Counted from the stretch's first letter, positions 18,435-28,673 are shown. The stretch: 64,000 bases of DNA from an uncultured Bacteroidota bacterium (GCA_903831575.1 CAIKYB010000013.1:1-64000); one strand, 5' to 3'. The notes: a model not told the origin generated them from the sequence alone. Numbers and translations: made by a program.

Positions 18435-18604
18435 AATCAACCTCTCTTCCTTTCAACCTTTCAACCAACCTTTCAACCTTTCAACCAACCTTTCAACCAA
18501 CCAACCTTTCAACCCTTCAACCTTTCAACCTTTCAACCAACCCTTCAACCCTTCAACCTTTCAACCCCTCTTCCTTTCAACCCTTCAATATTTCAACCAA
18601 CTAT
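18435..18604. repeat. TTTCAACC / CAACCAACC low-complexity array
   Basis: About 170 bases built from irregular CAACC, TTTCAACC and CCTTCAACC units on the plus strand, almost without G. With the preceding hairpin array it fills the 443-bp gene-free gap between 18222 and 18665. It is the largest member of the dispersed TCAACC/GGTTGA family in the window. Confidence 0.85.
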
Positions 18605-18635
18605 GCCATCCTGTCACTTTTAACCCCAATTACGT

Positions 18636-18643
18636 TATCTTTG
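18636..18643 (+). promoter_or_regulatory. -7 box of the miaB operon
   Basis: TATCTTTG matches TAnnTTTG and is 23 nt before the ATG at 18666. Confidence 0.6.
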
Positions 18644-18665
18644 CGACATAAATTTTTTGCATCCG

Positions 18666-20081
18666 ATGGAGGAATTAATGACTGATAAACTACACGATGA
18701 AACCCGGCAAGGCGAGGCGTTTTCTACAGAAAAAAATCCCAACCAAAGATTTGATAAACATTTCTACATAGAAAGTTATGGCTGTGCTATGAATTTTGCA
18801 GACAGTGAGGTCGTAGCTTCCATTTTACAAAAAGAAAACATTGGATCAACTTCCAACCTAGAAAAAGCTGATATTATTCTGATCAACACTTGCTCCATAA
18901 GAGAGAAAGCAGAAGAAAGAATTAGAAAGCGACTGACCGAATTTCGCCAACTTAAAAAACAAAATCCAAGTTTGATTATTGGCATTTTGGGTTGCATGGC
19001 AGAACGATTAAAAGCTGATTTACTGGAAGAAGAGAAACTGGTAGATATTGTAGTAGGACCAGACGCTTATAGAAGTTTACCACAACTCCTTGAAGATGCA
19101 GAAACAGGACAAAAAGGAGTAAATGTATTATTGAGCAGAGACGAAACATATGGCGACATCTCTCCCATTCGCCTCAACAGTAATGGCATCAATGCATTCG
19201 TAAGCATCACAAGAGGATGTAATAATATGTGCTCTTTCTGCGTAGTGCCTTTTACAAGAGGAAGGGAAAGAAGCAGAAGCGCCATCAGTATTGTTGCAGA
19301 ATGCGAAGCCCTTTTCAATGATGGCTACAGAGAAGTAACGCTGCTTGGGCAAAATGTAGACAGCTACAATTGGAACGACGAAGAAAAAAATGAGACTATT
19401 ACTTTTGCAAAACTCCTTGAAAAAGTAGCCCTTATTTCTCCATTATTAAGAGTACGCTTTTCTACTTCACATCCTAAAGACATTACCGACGAGGTTTTAT
19501 TCACCATAAAAAAATACGAAAACGTCTGCAACTATATTCATCTCCCGGTTCAAAGTGGCAGCACCAGATTACTGGAATTAATGAACCGTACTTATTCAAG
19601 AGAATGGTACATTTCGAAAGTAAACCGAATAAAAGAATTGATTCCTGACTGCGGTTTATCCACAGATTTAATTTCTGGATTTTGTTCAGAAACAGAAGAA
19701 GATCACCAGGATTCTTTAAGCCTAATGGAATATTGCAAATATGATTTGGCATACATGTATTTTTATTCCGAAAGACCTGGAACATTAGCTGCTAGAAAAT
19801 TGGAAGATGATATCTCTCTTGAAACAAAAAAACGCAGACTGCAAGAATTAGTAGCCCTTCATAGAATTCATTCTTTGGAAAGCATGCAGAAAGAAGTTGG
19901 AAAAACATTCAAAGTATTGATAGAAGGGAACTCCAAAAAAAACGAAGACGAATTTTACGGCAGGAATGACCAAAACAAAGTAGTCGTTTTTCCTAAAATG
20001 AATTTCAAAAAAGGCGAATATGCTATGGTGAAGATTCACGAGTGTACTGCCGGAACCCTTATTGGAAAAGCAATAGATTAA
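18666..20081 (+). CDS. miaB: tRNA-2-methylthio-N6-dimethylallyladenosine synthase
   Basis: 471 residues from the ATG at 18666. A TTG at 18657 and an ATG at 18678 preceded by GGAGG are alternatives; DETRQGEAF near the start is typical of the family. Domain order is MTTase ([37 protein letters not shown]), then radical SAM ([24 protein letters not shown], where CNNMCSFC is the CxxxCxxC cluster), then TRAM at the C-terminus. It adds a methylthio group to i6A37 of tRNAs. It heads an operon: the sigma-54 activator starts 3 nt after its stop. Confidence 0.95.
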   Translation: MEELMTDKLHDETRQGEAFSTEKNPNQRFDKHFYIESYGCAMNFADSEVVASILQKENIGSTSNLEKADIILINTCSIREKAEERIRKRLTEFRQLKKQNPSLIIGILGCMAERLKADLLEEEKLVDIVVGPDAYRSLPQLLEDAETGQKGVNVLLSRDETYGDISPIRLNSNGINAFVSITRGCNNMCSFCVVPFTRGRERSRSAISIVAECEALFNDGYREVTLLGQNVDSYNWNDEEKNETITFAKLLEKVALISPLLRVRFSTSHPKDITDEVLFTIKKYENVCNYIHLPVQSGSTRLLELMNRTYSREWYISKVNRIKELIPDCGLSTDLISGFCSETEEDHQDSLSLMEYCKYDLAYMYFYSERPGTLAARKLEDDISLETKKRRLQELVALHRIHSLESMQKEVGKTFKVLIEGNSKKNEDEFYGRNDQNKVVVFPKMNFKKGEYAMVKIHECTAGTLIGKAID

Positions 20082-20084
20082 AAC

Positions 20085-21335
20085 ATGGATTTACAATTAA
20101 TAAAAAACAGATTCGGCATTATTGGTAATGCTACGGCACTCAATCATGCACTTAATGTAGCTACACAAGTTGCCAACACAGATTTAAGTGTACTGATCAA
20201 TGGAGAAAGCGGGGTTGGTAAAGAAGTATTCTCTCAAATTATACATTCCCTTTCTGCACGCAAACACAACCCATTTATTGCGGTGAACTGCGGTGCTATT
20301 CCTGAAGGCACTATTGATTCGGAATTATTTGGTCATGAGAAAGGATCTTTCACTGGTGCCGTGGATAGTCGTAAAGGTTATTTTGAAACAGTAAACGGAG
20401 GCACTATTTTTTTGGATGAAATCGGTGAAATGCCATTAGGCACTCAAGCCAGATTACTTCGTGTACTCGAAACCGGTGAGTACATTCGTGTAGGAAGCAG
20501 TAAAGTGCAAAAGACTGATGTAAGAGTCATTGCAGCCACCAATAAAGACTTGCTTGAATATACGCATAAAGGCAAATTCAGAGAAGATTTATATTACAGA
20601 TTAAATACAGTTCCTATTAGAGTGCCTTCGCTTCGCGATAGACAAGAAGACACCATCATTCTATTCCGAAAATTTGCAACTGATTTTGCAGAAAGATATA
20701 AAACAAGTCCTGTTCAATTAACCGATGATGCCAAACAGATCTTAATCAATTACGGATGGCCAGGTAATGTGAGAGAGTTGAAAAATATTGCAGAACAAAT
20801 TTCGGTATTAAGTAAAGACAAATCGATTACAGCAGAACAACTAAAAGGATTTCTGCCTGAACAAAATCATTCGAGATTACCTGCTTTAAGTGGTGGACCT
20901 GGAGCGGTGAGTCAAGCTGAATTTGCTAATGAAAGAGAAATCCTTTATAAGTTATTCTTCGATATGAAAAAAGATGTAAATGAATTGAAGAAAATGTTTT
21001 TCGACATTATTCAGAATCCATCCATGTCGCATAATATGCCGATGTATACTAATGAACAAGACGCTGGAAATAATATCAAAGAAATTCATACAAACACTGC
21101 TAATAATAACATAGGGAGCTCATCAGCTGTGATTATAAGAAATGATCAACATTCACCGATACAACAGCATGAAGAAATAGAAGAATCTTTAAGCATTATT
21201 GATAAAGAAAAAGAACTCATCATTAAAGCATTAAAAAAACACCGCGGCAAGAGAAGAGATGCGTCGCTTGATCTTGGCATTAGCGAGAGAACGCTTTATA
21301 GGAAGTTGAAGGAGTATGATATTGAGCATTTGTAG
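20085..21335 (+). CDS. Sigma-54-dependent AAA+ activator without a sensor domain
   Basis: 416 residues. The AAA+ domain occupies residues 12-245: Walker A GESGVGKE (40-47), sigma-54 contact loop GSFTGA (87-92, Ser in place of the first Ala), Walker B TIFLDEIG (107-114), and a WPGNVREL sensor II. A low-complexity linker (about 270-370) leads to a Fis-type helix-turn-helix (ALKKHRGKRRDASLDLGISE). There is no receiver, GAF or PAS domain, so activity must be controlled by level or partner. It is embedded between miaB (3-nt gap) and lptE, a conserved-looking envelope operon. I found no -24/-12 sigma-54 promoter in the window. Confidence 0.92.
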   Translation: MDLQLIKNRFGIIGNATALNHALNVATQVANTDLSVLINGESGVGKEVFSQIIHSLSARKHNPFIAVNCGAIPEGTIDSELFGHEKGSFTGAVDSRKGYFETVNGGTIFLDEIGEMPLGTQARLLRVLETGEYIRVGSSKVQKTDVRVIAATNKDLLEYTHKGKFREDLYYRLNTVPIRVPSLRDRQEDTIILFRKFATDFAERYKTSPVQLTDDAKQILINYGWPGNVRELKNIAEQISVLSKDKSITAEQLKGFLPEQNHSRLPALSGGPGAVSQAEFANEREILYKLFFDMKKDVNELKKMFFDIIQNPSMSHNMPMYTNEQDAGNNIKEIHTNTANNNIGSSSAVIIRNDQHSPIQQHEEIEESLSIIDKEKELIIKALKKHRGKRRDASLDLGISERTLYRKLKEYDIEHL

Positions 21336-21342
21336 ATGAAGA

Positions 21343-21400
21343 GGTTGGTTGATTGGTTGGTTGATTGGTTGAAAATTGTTGATTAGTTGAATAGTTGAAT
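21343..21400. repeat. GGTTGATTGGTTGA array
   Basis: Irregular TTGGTTGATTGG units just after the stop of the sigma-54 activator, in the 81-bp gap before lptE. Here only the G-strand orientation is present, without the inverted partner seen at other sites. Confidence 0.75.
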
Positions 21401-21416
21401 TTATAAAAAAGAAAAA

Positions 21417-21950
21417 ATGATTAACTCTAAAATTAAGATGCGGACATTGAGAACATACATTTTATCTATTATTTTATTGTCGTTTTTTAATTACGCAACA
21501 TGTAAGTATTCTTTTAAAGACACTTCACCTATTCCAACGGAGGTTAAAACATTTCGGGTAAATTATTTAGAGAATAAAGCACAGTACATCAACACGCAGT
21601 TAAGCCCGCAGTTGACAGAAAGTTTAAAACAAAAAATCATCAACACTACAAGACTCAGACAAACAAATGCTGATGATGCACATTATGACATCAGTGGGTA
21701 CGTTTCTCAATATTATACTAGCACCATAAGTATTGCTGGTGCTAATGCAAATGGGAACAGGCTAACGGTTGGATTCCATTTGATTTTCAAAAATAACTTA
21801 GATGATAAAAAAAATTTAGAAGCAGATATTTTAAGAACGTTTGATTTTGATGCTAATATTAGTTTATCTCAGGCAGAGGCCACGCTAAACAATGAAATCA
21901 TCAAGAATATAGTTGACGAAATATTTAATAAAATATTTTCTAACTGGTAA
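21417..21950 (+). CDS. lptE: LptE-family outer-membrane LPS-assembly protein
   Basis: 177 residues (or 170 from the ATG at 21438). The signal sequence ends ...FFNYATCKYSFKD: the Cys followed by YSF is typical of Bacteroidota LptE, where it is the lipidated residue, although ATC is a weak lipobox. The mature part has PTEVKTFRVNYLENKA, a long LTESLKQKIINTTRL helix, and YDISGYVSQYYTSTISI strands. The role is to plug LptD and deliver LPS to the outer surface. It is in the miaB-secG operon. Confidence 0.8.
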   Translation: MINSKIKMRTLRTYILSIILLSFFNYATCKYSFKDTSPIPTEVKTFRVNYLENKAQYINTQLSPQLTESLKQKIINTTRLRQTNADDAHYDISGYVSQYYTSTISIAGANANGNRLTVGFHLIFKNNLDDKKNLEADILRTFDFDANISLSQAEATLNNEIIKNIVDEIFNKIFSNW

Positions 21951-21984
21951 AATAACAATACTAATTCCCAATCGGTTTTTATTT

Positions 21985-22647
21985 ATGATACATCAAGATT
22001 TATACAATAAACTTTATCAGCAAAATTCAAATGACCAAGCTGAGATGCTGCTAAATGAAGTGGCTTCATTTCCCTATTTCAGCATTCCCCACTTTTTTTT
22101 ACTTGCAAGTACTAAAAAAAATATTCCTGATTACCCTACTATTGCGGCAAGAACTGCCTTACATTTTAATGATGCATATTTCCTCGATCATCAAATTCGT
22201 CAATTTAAAAACAGTACAACTGTTTCCAACAATGACGATCCTAAGTTTGAAAATAAAATAGCAACTACCGAGATTGAAAAAGAAGAATTACTATTTGAGC
22301 CCTTATTTGCTTCAGACTACTTTGCTTCGCAAGGCATAAAATTAAGTGCAGAAATAAAAAGTGATGATAAACTGGGTAAACAATTGAAAAGTTTTACAGA
22401 ATGGCTAAAAACCATGAAAAAAGCAGATGCAGGGAAATTGCCTGAAACCAGTGGTATTACAGATAGAGCGGTATCTGATATGGCGGAAAAAAGCAATACG
22501 ACAGCCCAGATAGTGACCGAATCAATGGCAGATGTATATATCCAACAAGGAAAGCCTAATAAGGCAATAGAAATATATGAACAATTAAGTTTGCATAATC
22601 CTTCGAAAAGTGTTTTCTTTGCAGACAAAATAAAATCTTTAAAATAA
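21985..22647 (+). CDS. TPR-containing protein of the lptE-secG operon
   Basis: 220 residues from the ATG at 21985. The frame is open to 21913 but that start would overlap lptE by 38 nt. The N-terminal region (HQDLYNKLYQQNSNDQAEMLLNEVASFPYFSIPHFF) and a charged middle are characteristic of a Bacteroidota family found before secG. The C-terminal VTESMADVYIQQGKPNKAIEIYEQL is a single clear TPR. No signal peptide, so it is probably cytoplasmic. Its function is unknown. Confidence 0.75.
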   Translation: MIHQDLYNKLYQQNSNDQAEMLLNEVASFPYFSIPHFFLLASTKKNIPDYPTIAARTALHFNDAYFLDHQIRQFKNSTTVSNNDDPKFENKIATTEIEKEELLFEPLFASDYFASQGIKLSAEIKSDDKLGKQLKSFTEWLKTMKKADAGKLPETSGITDRAVSDMAEKSNTTAQIVTESMADVYIQQGKPNKAIEIYEQLSLHNPSKSVFFADKIKSLK

Positions 22648-22654
22648 AAATACC

Positions 22655-22984
22655 ATGTTAGCATTATTTGGAATTTTGATTATTATTGCCTCTATCATTC
22701 TTGGATTTATCGTTTTAATACAAAATCCAAAAGGTGGTGGATTGTCGGGTACATTTGGAGGTGTAGGCAACCAGTTGATGGGTGTAAAACAAACAACTGA
22801 TGTATTGGAAAAAGGAACTTGGATTTTTGCTGCTATCGTTGGCATTCTTTGTCTGGCATCTCCTGCATTCATTCCTAAAGAAGGTGCAAACAAAGGAGAT
22901 GATTTGATTAAAGGCATTTCAACAACACCACAACAAAAAGCTGCTGCTCCTGCTAACACGACTCCATTACCAGGAACAAAATAA
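22655..22984 (+). CDS. secG: Preprotein translocase subunit SecG
   Basis: 109 residues with two membrane helices. A first helix is followed by IQNPKGGGLSGTFGG (the conserved SecG cytoplasmic loop) and a second helix (TWIFAAIVGILCLASPAF), with an Ala/Pro-rich tail. It is the SecYEG channel accessory. It ends the miaB operon: an intrinsic terminator lies 29 nt after its stop. Confidence 0.92.
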   Translation: MLALFGILIIIASIILGFIVLIQNPKGGGLSGTFGGVGNQLMGVKQTTDVLEKGTWIFAAIVGILCLASPAFIPKEGANKGDDLIKGISTTPQQKAAAPANTTPLPGTK

Positions 22985-23012
22985 AAATTAAAGTTTTTGT
23001 AAAAAGATATTA

Positions 23013-23038
23013 CCCCGCAATAAAACGCGGGGTTTTTT
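23013..23038 (+). terminator. Intrinsic terminator after secG
   Basis: CCCCGC (23013-23018) pairs with GCGGGG (23027-23032) across an 8-nt loop, followed by six T. Confidence 0.92.
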
Positions 23039-23069
23039 ATTTATTTTGCCGACTAAAATTTAAGAACAA

Positions 23070-24095
23070 ATGAAGCGTATCTTTTCTATATTTTTTTTAG
23101 CTGTTTTTTTGATTGGAATATATGCAGGCTGGAATGTATTAGGCCCTGTAGTTGCTGCTCCAGAAAATAAATTTCTATACATCAAATCTGGAAGTTCTTT
23201 CGAAGAGGTGAAAAATCAATTAGTTGTAAAAAAAATTCTTTCCCATACTTTTTTCTTTAACCTGATATCTACATCAATAAAATACAACCAGCATATTAAA
23301 CCAGGACGATATCTAGTAAAAGATGGGAGCAGCTTATTAAGTTTCATCAGAATGCTAAAATCCGGTAATCAAGAGGCGGTAAGGCTTGTAATCACGAAAC
23401 TTCGTACAAAAGAAGATCTTGCTGCAAAAATTGGCGAAAACTTTGAAGTAGATTCTAGTGAGGCCATCCATTTTTTAACAAGCAACGATTCTTTAGCATC
23501 TTATCATCTTGATACCAATACCGTGATGACTACTTTTATTCCCAACTCCTATTTATTATGGTGGAATAGTTCATTTTCAAAAATACTGTTGAGATTAAAA
23601 AAACAACACGACTATTTCTGGGATGGGGAACGTTCGAAGAAAGCAAAAGAAAAAGGATTTACAATAGAGCAAATATATACAATAGCGAGTATCGTAGAAG
23701 AAGAAACAAACATGGACGCAGACAAAGGGAAAATTGCAAGTGTGTATATCAATAGAATAAAAAAAGGGATGAAACTTGAAGCCGATCCAACTGTAAAATA
23801 TGCCATGCGAAATTTTGAATTAAAAAGAATTCTTCATGGACACCTTACCTTCCCATCAGATTTCAACACTTATCAAAATACAGGATTGCCTCCAGGTCCA
23901 ATTTGCACACCTTCTATAACCACAATTGATGCCGTTCTTAACGCTCCAACAACTGATTATATCTTCTTTGTTGCAAAACCTGATTTCAGTGGTTATTCTA
24001 ATTTTGCAAATTCCTATAATGAACATCTGGTTAATGCAAAGTTATACCAGCATGCATTAGATCAACTCCAAAACAATCATTCCACACAAAAATAA
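23070..24095 (+). CDS. mltG: Endolytic murein transglycosylase MltG
   Basis: 341 residues. A single N-terminal membrane anchor (about 1-25) is followed by a LysM-like subdomain (IKSGSSFEEVKNQLVVKKIL). The YceG catalytic domain follows: IYTIASIVEEETN with the catalytic Glu, KIASVYINRIKKGMKLEADPTVKYA, and GLPPGPICTPSITTIDAVLNA. It cleaves nascent glycan strands in the periplasm. The yihY-like gene starts 10 nt after the stop. Confidence 0.93.
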   Translation: MKRIFSIFFLAVFLIGIYAGWNVLGPVVAAPENKFLYIKSGSSFEEVKNQLVVKKILSHTFFFNLISTSIKYNQHIKPGRYLVKDGSSLLSFIRMLKSGNQEAVRLVITKLRTKEDLAAKIGENFEVDSSEAIHFLTSNDSLASYHLDTNTVMTTFIPNSYLLWWNSSFSKILLRLKKQHDYFWDGERSKKAKEKGFTIEQIYTIASIVEEETNMDADKGKIASVYINRIKKGMKLEADPTVKYAMRNFELKRILHGHLTFPSDFNTYQNTGLPPGPICTPSITTIDAVLNAPTTDYIFFVAKPDFSGYSNFANSYNEHLVNAKLYQHALDQLQNNHSTQK

Positions 24096-24105
24096 TTCGA
24101 CGCCA

Positions 24106-25053
24106 TTGACAAAATTTGAACGGATATTAATTACAAAAACACCGCTTGCATTCTTTGTAAACAGAAGCAAGCGTATCCATCCGCCAGGGTTTGAAGGCGT
24201 TCCACTTTATGATGTATTGCGTTTCTTTTACAAACAAATCAAAACGCACGGACTAACCGAAAGGGCTTCTGCCATATCGTACAACTTTATTATGGCGATA
24301 CCGCCTTCCTTATTATTTATATTTACCTTAATTCCTCATTTGCCATTTATTTCCAAAAGCGCCATCAGGAGTCAATTAAATAAAATCATTGTTGATATTA
24401 TTCCTTCCAAAGTTTACAATAAAGAGCTCATCAAATTTGTTGATTCCTTTATTTATGAAAACAGAATCGGATTATTATCCTTTGGACTTTTGTTGTCTTT
24501 GTATTTTGCTTCTAGTGCCATGATGGGATTGATCAGATCTTTCAATAAAAAAAATCATATCGGATTTGAAAAAAGAGTAGGTATTGCATCAAGATGGACT
24601 GCCATAAAATTGACCATTTTAATTTTCAGTTTATTCATGGGTTATTTCATTTTATTAATTTCTCAAGGAGCTGTGTTGAAATTATTAATACATAACCATC
24701 AATTACGAGATCTCATTTCCAATACAAGATGGCTTTTTATCATTTTGCTCATTTTCTTTTCAATTGGATTTATATTCAAATATGCGCCATCGGTCGAGAA
24801 AAGATGGAAACTCATTTCTCCGGGCGGTATCACTACTACAATATTGAGTCTTTTATCTTCCTTTGTTTTTTCGTATTTCGTTACCAATTTTAGCAGATAC
24901 AATCTGCTCTATGGTTCAATAGGTACGATTATGATGATTATGGCATTGATTTATATCAATTCCCTATCGATTTTAATTGGATTCGAGTTAAACGTCAGCA
25001 TCAATTCTCTGCAAATAATTGCTAATAAACGGAATGCTGAAACAGAGAAGTAA
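24106..25053 (+). CDS. YihY/BrkB-family membrane protein
   Basis: 315 residues with a TTG start at 24106, 10 nt after mltG. The family signature THGLTERASAISYNFIMAIPPSLLFIFTLIPHL is at about residues 45-80, with six membrane helices in all. It contains FASSAMMGLIRSFNK and, near the end, YGSIGTIMMIMALIYINSLSILIGFELN, both conserved in the family. The function is not settled; old names link it to ribonuclease BN, which is not correct for this family. It is a likely operon partner of mltG. Confidence 0.87.
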   Translation: MTKFERILITKTPLAFFVNRSKRIHPPGFEGVPLYDVLRFFYKQIKTHGLTERASAISYNFIMAIPPSLLFIFTLIPHLPFISKSAIRSQLNKIIVDIIPSKVYNKELIKFVDSFIYENRIGLLSFGLLLSLYFASSAMMGLIRSFNKKNHIGFEKRVGIASRWTAIKLTILIFSLFMGYFILLISQGAVLKLLIHNHQLRDLISNTRWLFIILLIFFSIGFIFKYAPSVEKRWKLISPGGITTTILSLLSSFVFSYFVTNFSRYNLLYGSIGTIMMIMALIYINSLSILIGFELNVSINSLQIIANKRNAETEK

Positions 25054-25131
25054 TAAAAACTATTCAATATCCTTTTGGTCAATACCCTATTTCAGATTAA
25101 ATTCGCACACGTAATCTAAAAATTCAACATT

Positions 25132-26520
25132 ATGGCATACGACGTTATCGTTTTAGGCAGTGGACCAGGTGGTTATCCGGCTGCAATCAGAGCAAGTCAA
25201 TTGGGCAAAAAAGTAGCAATTGTAGAAAAAGAAAGTCTTGGAGGTATTTGTTTGAATTGGGGCTGTATTCCTACAAAAGCATTATTAAAAAGTGCGCAGG
25301 TTTTTGAATATGCCAAGCATGCTGCTGATTATGGCATTACCATAGATAAAGCCACTGCAGATTTTTTGGGCGTAATTAAACGCAGTCGTGGTGTAGCTGA
25401 TAAAATGAGCAAGGGCATTCAATTCCTGATGAAGAAGAATAAGATTGATGTGATAATGGGAACAGGAAAATTAATTGCTGCCAACAAACTGGAAGTTACT
25501 GCTGCGGATAATTCCAAGCAAGTACTTGAAGCTAAAAATATAATACTAGCAACTGGTGGTCGTGCAAGACAATTACCTACGATGCCTATTGATGGCAAAA
25601 AAATTATTGGATACAGAGAAGCCATGTCATTACCGACACAACCTAAAAGCATGATTATTTGCGGAAGCGGTGCCATTGGAAGCGAGTTTGCTTATTTCTA
25701 TAACAGTATGGGTACTCAAGTAACTATTGTAGAATTCATGCCACGTATTGTACCTGTTGAAGATGAAGATATCAGCAAAGAAATGGAGAAGCAATTCAAA
25801 AAGCAAGGGATGACCATCATGACAAATAGTGAAGTTATTAAAGTAGACACTTCTGGAACAGGTGTAAAAGCTACAGTTAAAACTGCCGCAGGCGAAGTAG
25901 TTTTGGAAGCTGATATTTTGTTAAGTGCTGTGGGTGTAGTGGCCAATATTGAAAATATCGGATTAGAAGCATTGGGTATTAAAACTGAAAAAGGGAAAAT
26001 TATTGTAGACGCTAATCAACAAACAAGTGTTGCTGGATTATATGCAATTGGCGATTGCACTCCAGGACAAGCACTGGCGCATGTTGCAGCAAAAGAAGGC
26101 ATTAATGCAGCAGAACATTTAAGCGGCCACAAACCTGAACCAATGGATTACAATAATATTCCTGGTTGTACTTATACCTCTCCGGAAATTGCTTCTGTAG
26201 GTTATACTGAAAAAGCGGCTAAGGATGCGGGTTATGAAATAAAAGTGGGTAAATTTCCCTTTATTGCCAGCGGAAAAGCTGTTGCCGGTGGAACCACAGA
26301 AGGATTTGTAAAAGTAATTTATGATGCAAAATATGGTGAGTTCTTAGGTTGCCATATGATTGGTAATAATGTTACAGAAATGATTGCAGAGGCTGTTGTT
26401 GCGCGTAAATTAGAAACCACTGCACATGAAATTCTAAATGCCGTTCATCCTCACCCTACTATGAGCGAAGGAATGAAAGAAGCTACAGCTGCGGCATATG
26501 GAGAAGCGATAGACATTTAA
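25132..26520 (+). CDS. lpdA: Dihydrolipoyl dehydrogenase (E3)
   Basis: 462 residues, full length. FAD-binding GSGPGGYPAA (9-18), redox disulfide GGICLNWGCIPTK (Cys40 and Cys45), NAD-binding ICGSGAIGSEFA, second FAD motif LYAIGDCTPGQALAH, and the C-terminal catalytic HPHPTMSE. It reoxidises lipoyl groups of 2-oxoacid dehydrogenases. The E2 acyltransferase at 47194 could be one of its partners, though it is 22 kb away. A good terminator follows. Confidence 0.95.
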   Translation: MAYDVIVLGSGPGGYPAAIRASQLGKKVAIVEKESLGGICLNWGCIPTKALLKSAQVFEYAKHAADYGITIDKATADFLGVIKRSRGVADKMSKGIQFLMKKNKIDVIMGTGKLIAANKLEVTAADNSKQVLEAKNIILATGGRARQLPTMPIDGKKIIGYREAMSLPTQPKSMIICGSGAIGSEFAYFYNSMGTQVTIVEFMPRIVPVEDEDISKEMEKQFKKQGMTIMTNSEVIKVDTSGTGVKATVKTAAGEVVLEADILLSAVGVVANIENIGLEALGIKTEKGKIIVDANQQTSVAGLYAIGDCTPGQALAHVAAKEGINAAEHLSGHKPEPMDYNNIPGCTYTSPEIASVGYTEKAAKDAGYEIKVGKFPFIASGKAVAGGTTEGFVKVIYDAKYGEFLGCHMIGNNVTEMIAEAVVARKLETTAHEILNAVHPHPTMSEGMKEATAAAYGEAIDI

Positions 26521-26545
26521 ACTTCTCTAATAATATACATTTTCA

Positions 26546-26579
26546 AATAGTCCGGTTTAATTATTGGGCTATTTTTTTT
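26546..26579 (+). terminator. Intrinsic terminator after lpdA
   Basis: AATAGTCC (26546-26553) pairs with GGGCTATT (26566-26573), one G-T pair, followed by a long T run. Confidence 0.85.
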
Positions 26580-26650
26580 AATATCGATTAGGGGTGGTTT
26601 ATCATGTGTAGCAGAAGAGTTGATTCGTACCACTTGGGAAGGTTTTTATA

Positions 26651-26692
26651 GCGTATTCGTAATATTGCAATATCGTAATATTACGAATACGC
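26651..26692. repeat. 16-bp perfect inverted repeat containing the GTAATATT motif
   Basis: GCGTATTCGTAATATT (26651-26666) and its exact complement (26677-26692) flank the 10-nt loop GCAATATCGT. The arm-plus-loop sequence GTAATATTGCAATAT recurs at 45621 and 57411. Confidence 0.9.
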
Positions 26693-26834
26693 CCAATGGC
26701 CATAATAAACAAATAAACTCCACCTGTTTCTAGGTCGCCACAAGTCATCTTATCCTAAAAAAGTATTTCTAGAAGCTCACAATGCCTATTCAAATATTGA
26801 CTTCGACTTTGTTATTTAAAAAAAACAATATTGA

Positions 26835-28511
26835 TTAATGTCCAGCTAAAGTGCCTGACTCCTCATAATTAATTCCTTGCTTCTTTAATATCCCTTTTAC
26901 TGCAATGGCAAAAAATGTTAAGTAAGCAAAACAAATCACAGGCACCCAATAGGATTGTTGGATTCCAATAACATCAGCTAATTTTCCCTGAATCGGAGGA
27001 ATAATTCCACCACCTAAAATCATCATAATTAAAAATGCAGAACCTTGTGTAGTATATTTTCCAAGACCGGCAATCGATAAGGTAAAAATACAAGGCCACA
27101 TTATGGAGCAACACAATCCTCCACTTAAAAAGGCATATGTCGCAATAGTGCCTGTTGTTTGGGTGCCTATAACCATTGCCGTTACTCCTAATAATCCGAA
27201 TACCATTAAAGTTTTTGCGGGCTTATCATTACAATAGAAAAATGCTGCAATCTGAATACACACACAAATAATATAATAATACAATGATGACATATCATAT
27301 TTTGCAATGGTGTTCACTCCTACAATTACGCCAAATGCTATTAGAGGAACAATAATCTGCAATAACATTTTATTGATTTTAGTTAAATTAAAAGCAGATA
27401 CAGCCCCTGTCCAACGGCCAATCATTAGACTTCCCCAATACATAGCAATGTAAGGAGTTGCCTCAGAAGCCTGTTTGCTACCAAAAGAAGATTGTTTTAA
27501 TAATTCTCCCAAATTACTTCCTATAGCAACTTCAACTCCAACATATACAAATATGGCCAACATGCCTAAAACTAACTGTGGATATTTCATAGCGCCCCAG
27601 CCCTCTGGTTTTTTAGTGGCACTTGCATTTGCATAAAATAATCCCAATACAACAATAGCTAATGCACCTAACAACCATTTCATTCTGTATGCGTTCATTG
27701 CCAGCGTTTCATCTTTTGTGGCATTGGATAAATCTGTTTTATAACTATTGAAAACAGGCGCAAACATAATAATCAATAAGCCTGTCATCATCAATAACAT
27801 ATATAATGCCTTATTAGCTTTTTCTGTTCCTTCCTCCATAATACCACTTGGTACTTTTTTGGAGAAATGAAATAAACCTGCAGCAGCAATAAATAATCCA
27901 CCTACGCAGCAATAAAGCAAAATCACTTTACTTAAGCTCAATGAAGTAATTTGTGCATCGGTAACAGCGGCGGTTGTACCAAACAAAGCCAATGCCACTA
28001 CAATCGGACCGATGGTTGTACCAAGGGAATTGATTCCACCGCCAAGATTAATTCTGCTAGTTCCTGTTGCAGGATCTCCTAAGGAAACACTAAAGGGCTG
28101 TGCAGCAGTTTGTTGAAGTGAAAATCCCAATGCTACAATAAACAAGCCTACTAACATACCAGAAAAAGTATTTGCATTAACAGCGATAATCATTGCTGCA
28201 GCTCCCATTGCAGAGAACAAGAGGCCAAAAACAATACTCTTCTTATAACCCCACTTCCCAACTAAATCTTTTCCACCAAAAGAACCATAGGCAAATAATG
28301 CTAATGCGCCAATATAATAAGCAGTATAAAATGCAAAGTCAATTAACTGACTTTGAAACTGATCTAGATTAAAATAATGTTTGCAGAATGGAATGAAAAT
28401 ACTATTGCCTGCAGCAATGAATCCCCAGAAAAAAAACACAGTAACTAAAGTACTTAACGCCCCATAATTAGTAGGTATAGCACTTGACGAATCTTTCTCG
28501 ATATTAGACAT
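26835..28511 (-). CDS. Sugar MFS transporter, FucP/glucose-galactose type
   Basis: 558 residues, longer than the about 430 of typical FucP because of extra hydrophobic segments in the middle. The N-terminal signature [29 protein letters not shown] and [11 protein letters not shown]-like segment ([15 protein letters not shown]) match the family. [21 protein letters not shown] with [17 protein letters not shown] are the conserved substrate-gate regions. It is predicted to import hexoses or fucose by proton symport across the inner membrane. It is alone on its strand. Confidence 0.87.
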   Translation of the reverse strand: MSNIEKDSSSAIPTNYGALSTLVTVFFFWGFIAAGNSIFIPFCKHYFNLDQFQSQLIDFAFYTAYYIGALALFAYGSFGGKDLVGKWGYKKSIVFGLLFSAMGAAAMIIAVNANTFSGMLVGLFIVALGFSLQQTAAQPFSVSLGDPATGTSRINLGGGINSLGTTIGPIVVALALFGTTAAVTDAQITSLSLSKVILLYCCVGGLFIAAAGLFHFSKKVPSGIMEEGTEKANKALYMLLMMTGLLIIMFAPVFNSYKTDLSNATKDETLAMNAYRMKWLLGALAIVVLGLFYANASATKKPEGWGAMKYPQLVLGMLAIFVYVGVEVAIGSNLGELLKQSSFGSKQASEATPYIAMYWGSLMIGRWTGAVSAFNLTKINKMLLQIIVPLIAFGVIVGVNTIAKYDMSSLYYYIICVCIQIAAFFYCNDKPAKTLMVFGLLGVTAMVIGTQTTGTIATYAFLSGGLCCSIMWPCIFTLSIAGLGKYTTQGSAFLIMMILGGGIIPPIQGKLADVIGIQQSYWVPVICFAYLTFFAIAVKGILKKQGINYEESGTLAGH

Positions 28512-28673
28512 AGTTTAAAGTTTAGGGATTGAAAATAACTGGTTTTTTTAACTTATTCAAAAAAGATTTATATCAGGTCATTCAGGAATTTAACGAAGCC
28601 AGAAATATTTGTATTTTTTTTGAAGTCTTACAGACAATTAAAGTCTCTTGATTAAAATAAAGTAGAGGAAAAT

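Larger units (their letters stand above)
26521..26834. other. 314-bp gene-free region between lpdA and the MFS gene
   Basis: It holds the lpdA terminator and the 42-bp perfect palindrome at 26651-26692. I see no clear gene here. A 36-codon open stretch without a start codon (26709-26819, plus) is discussed under rejected items. Confidence 0.7.

Noticed and set aside
26709-26819. A 36-codon open stretch (plus) ending SYPKKVFLEAHNAYSN... before the MFS gene, protein-like
   Set aside because: No start codon, no recognised family, and length near random expectation; it may be a remnant, but I cannot support it.
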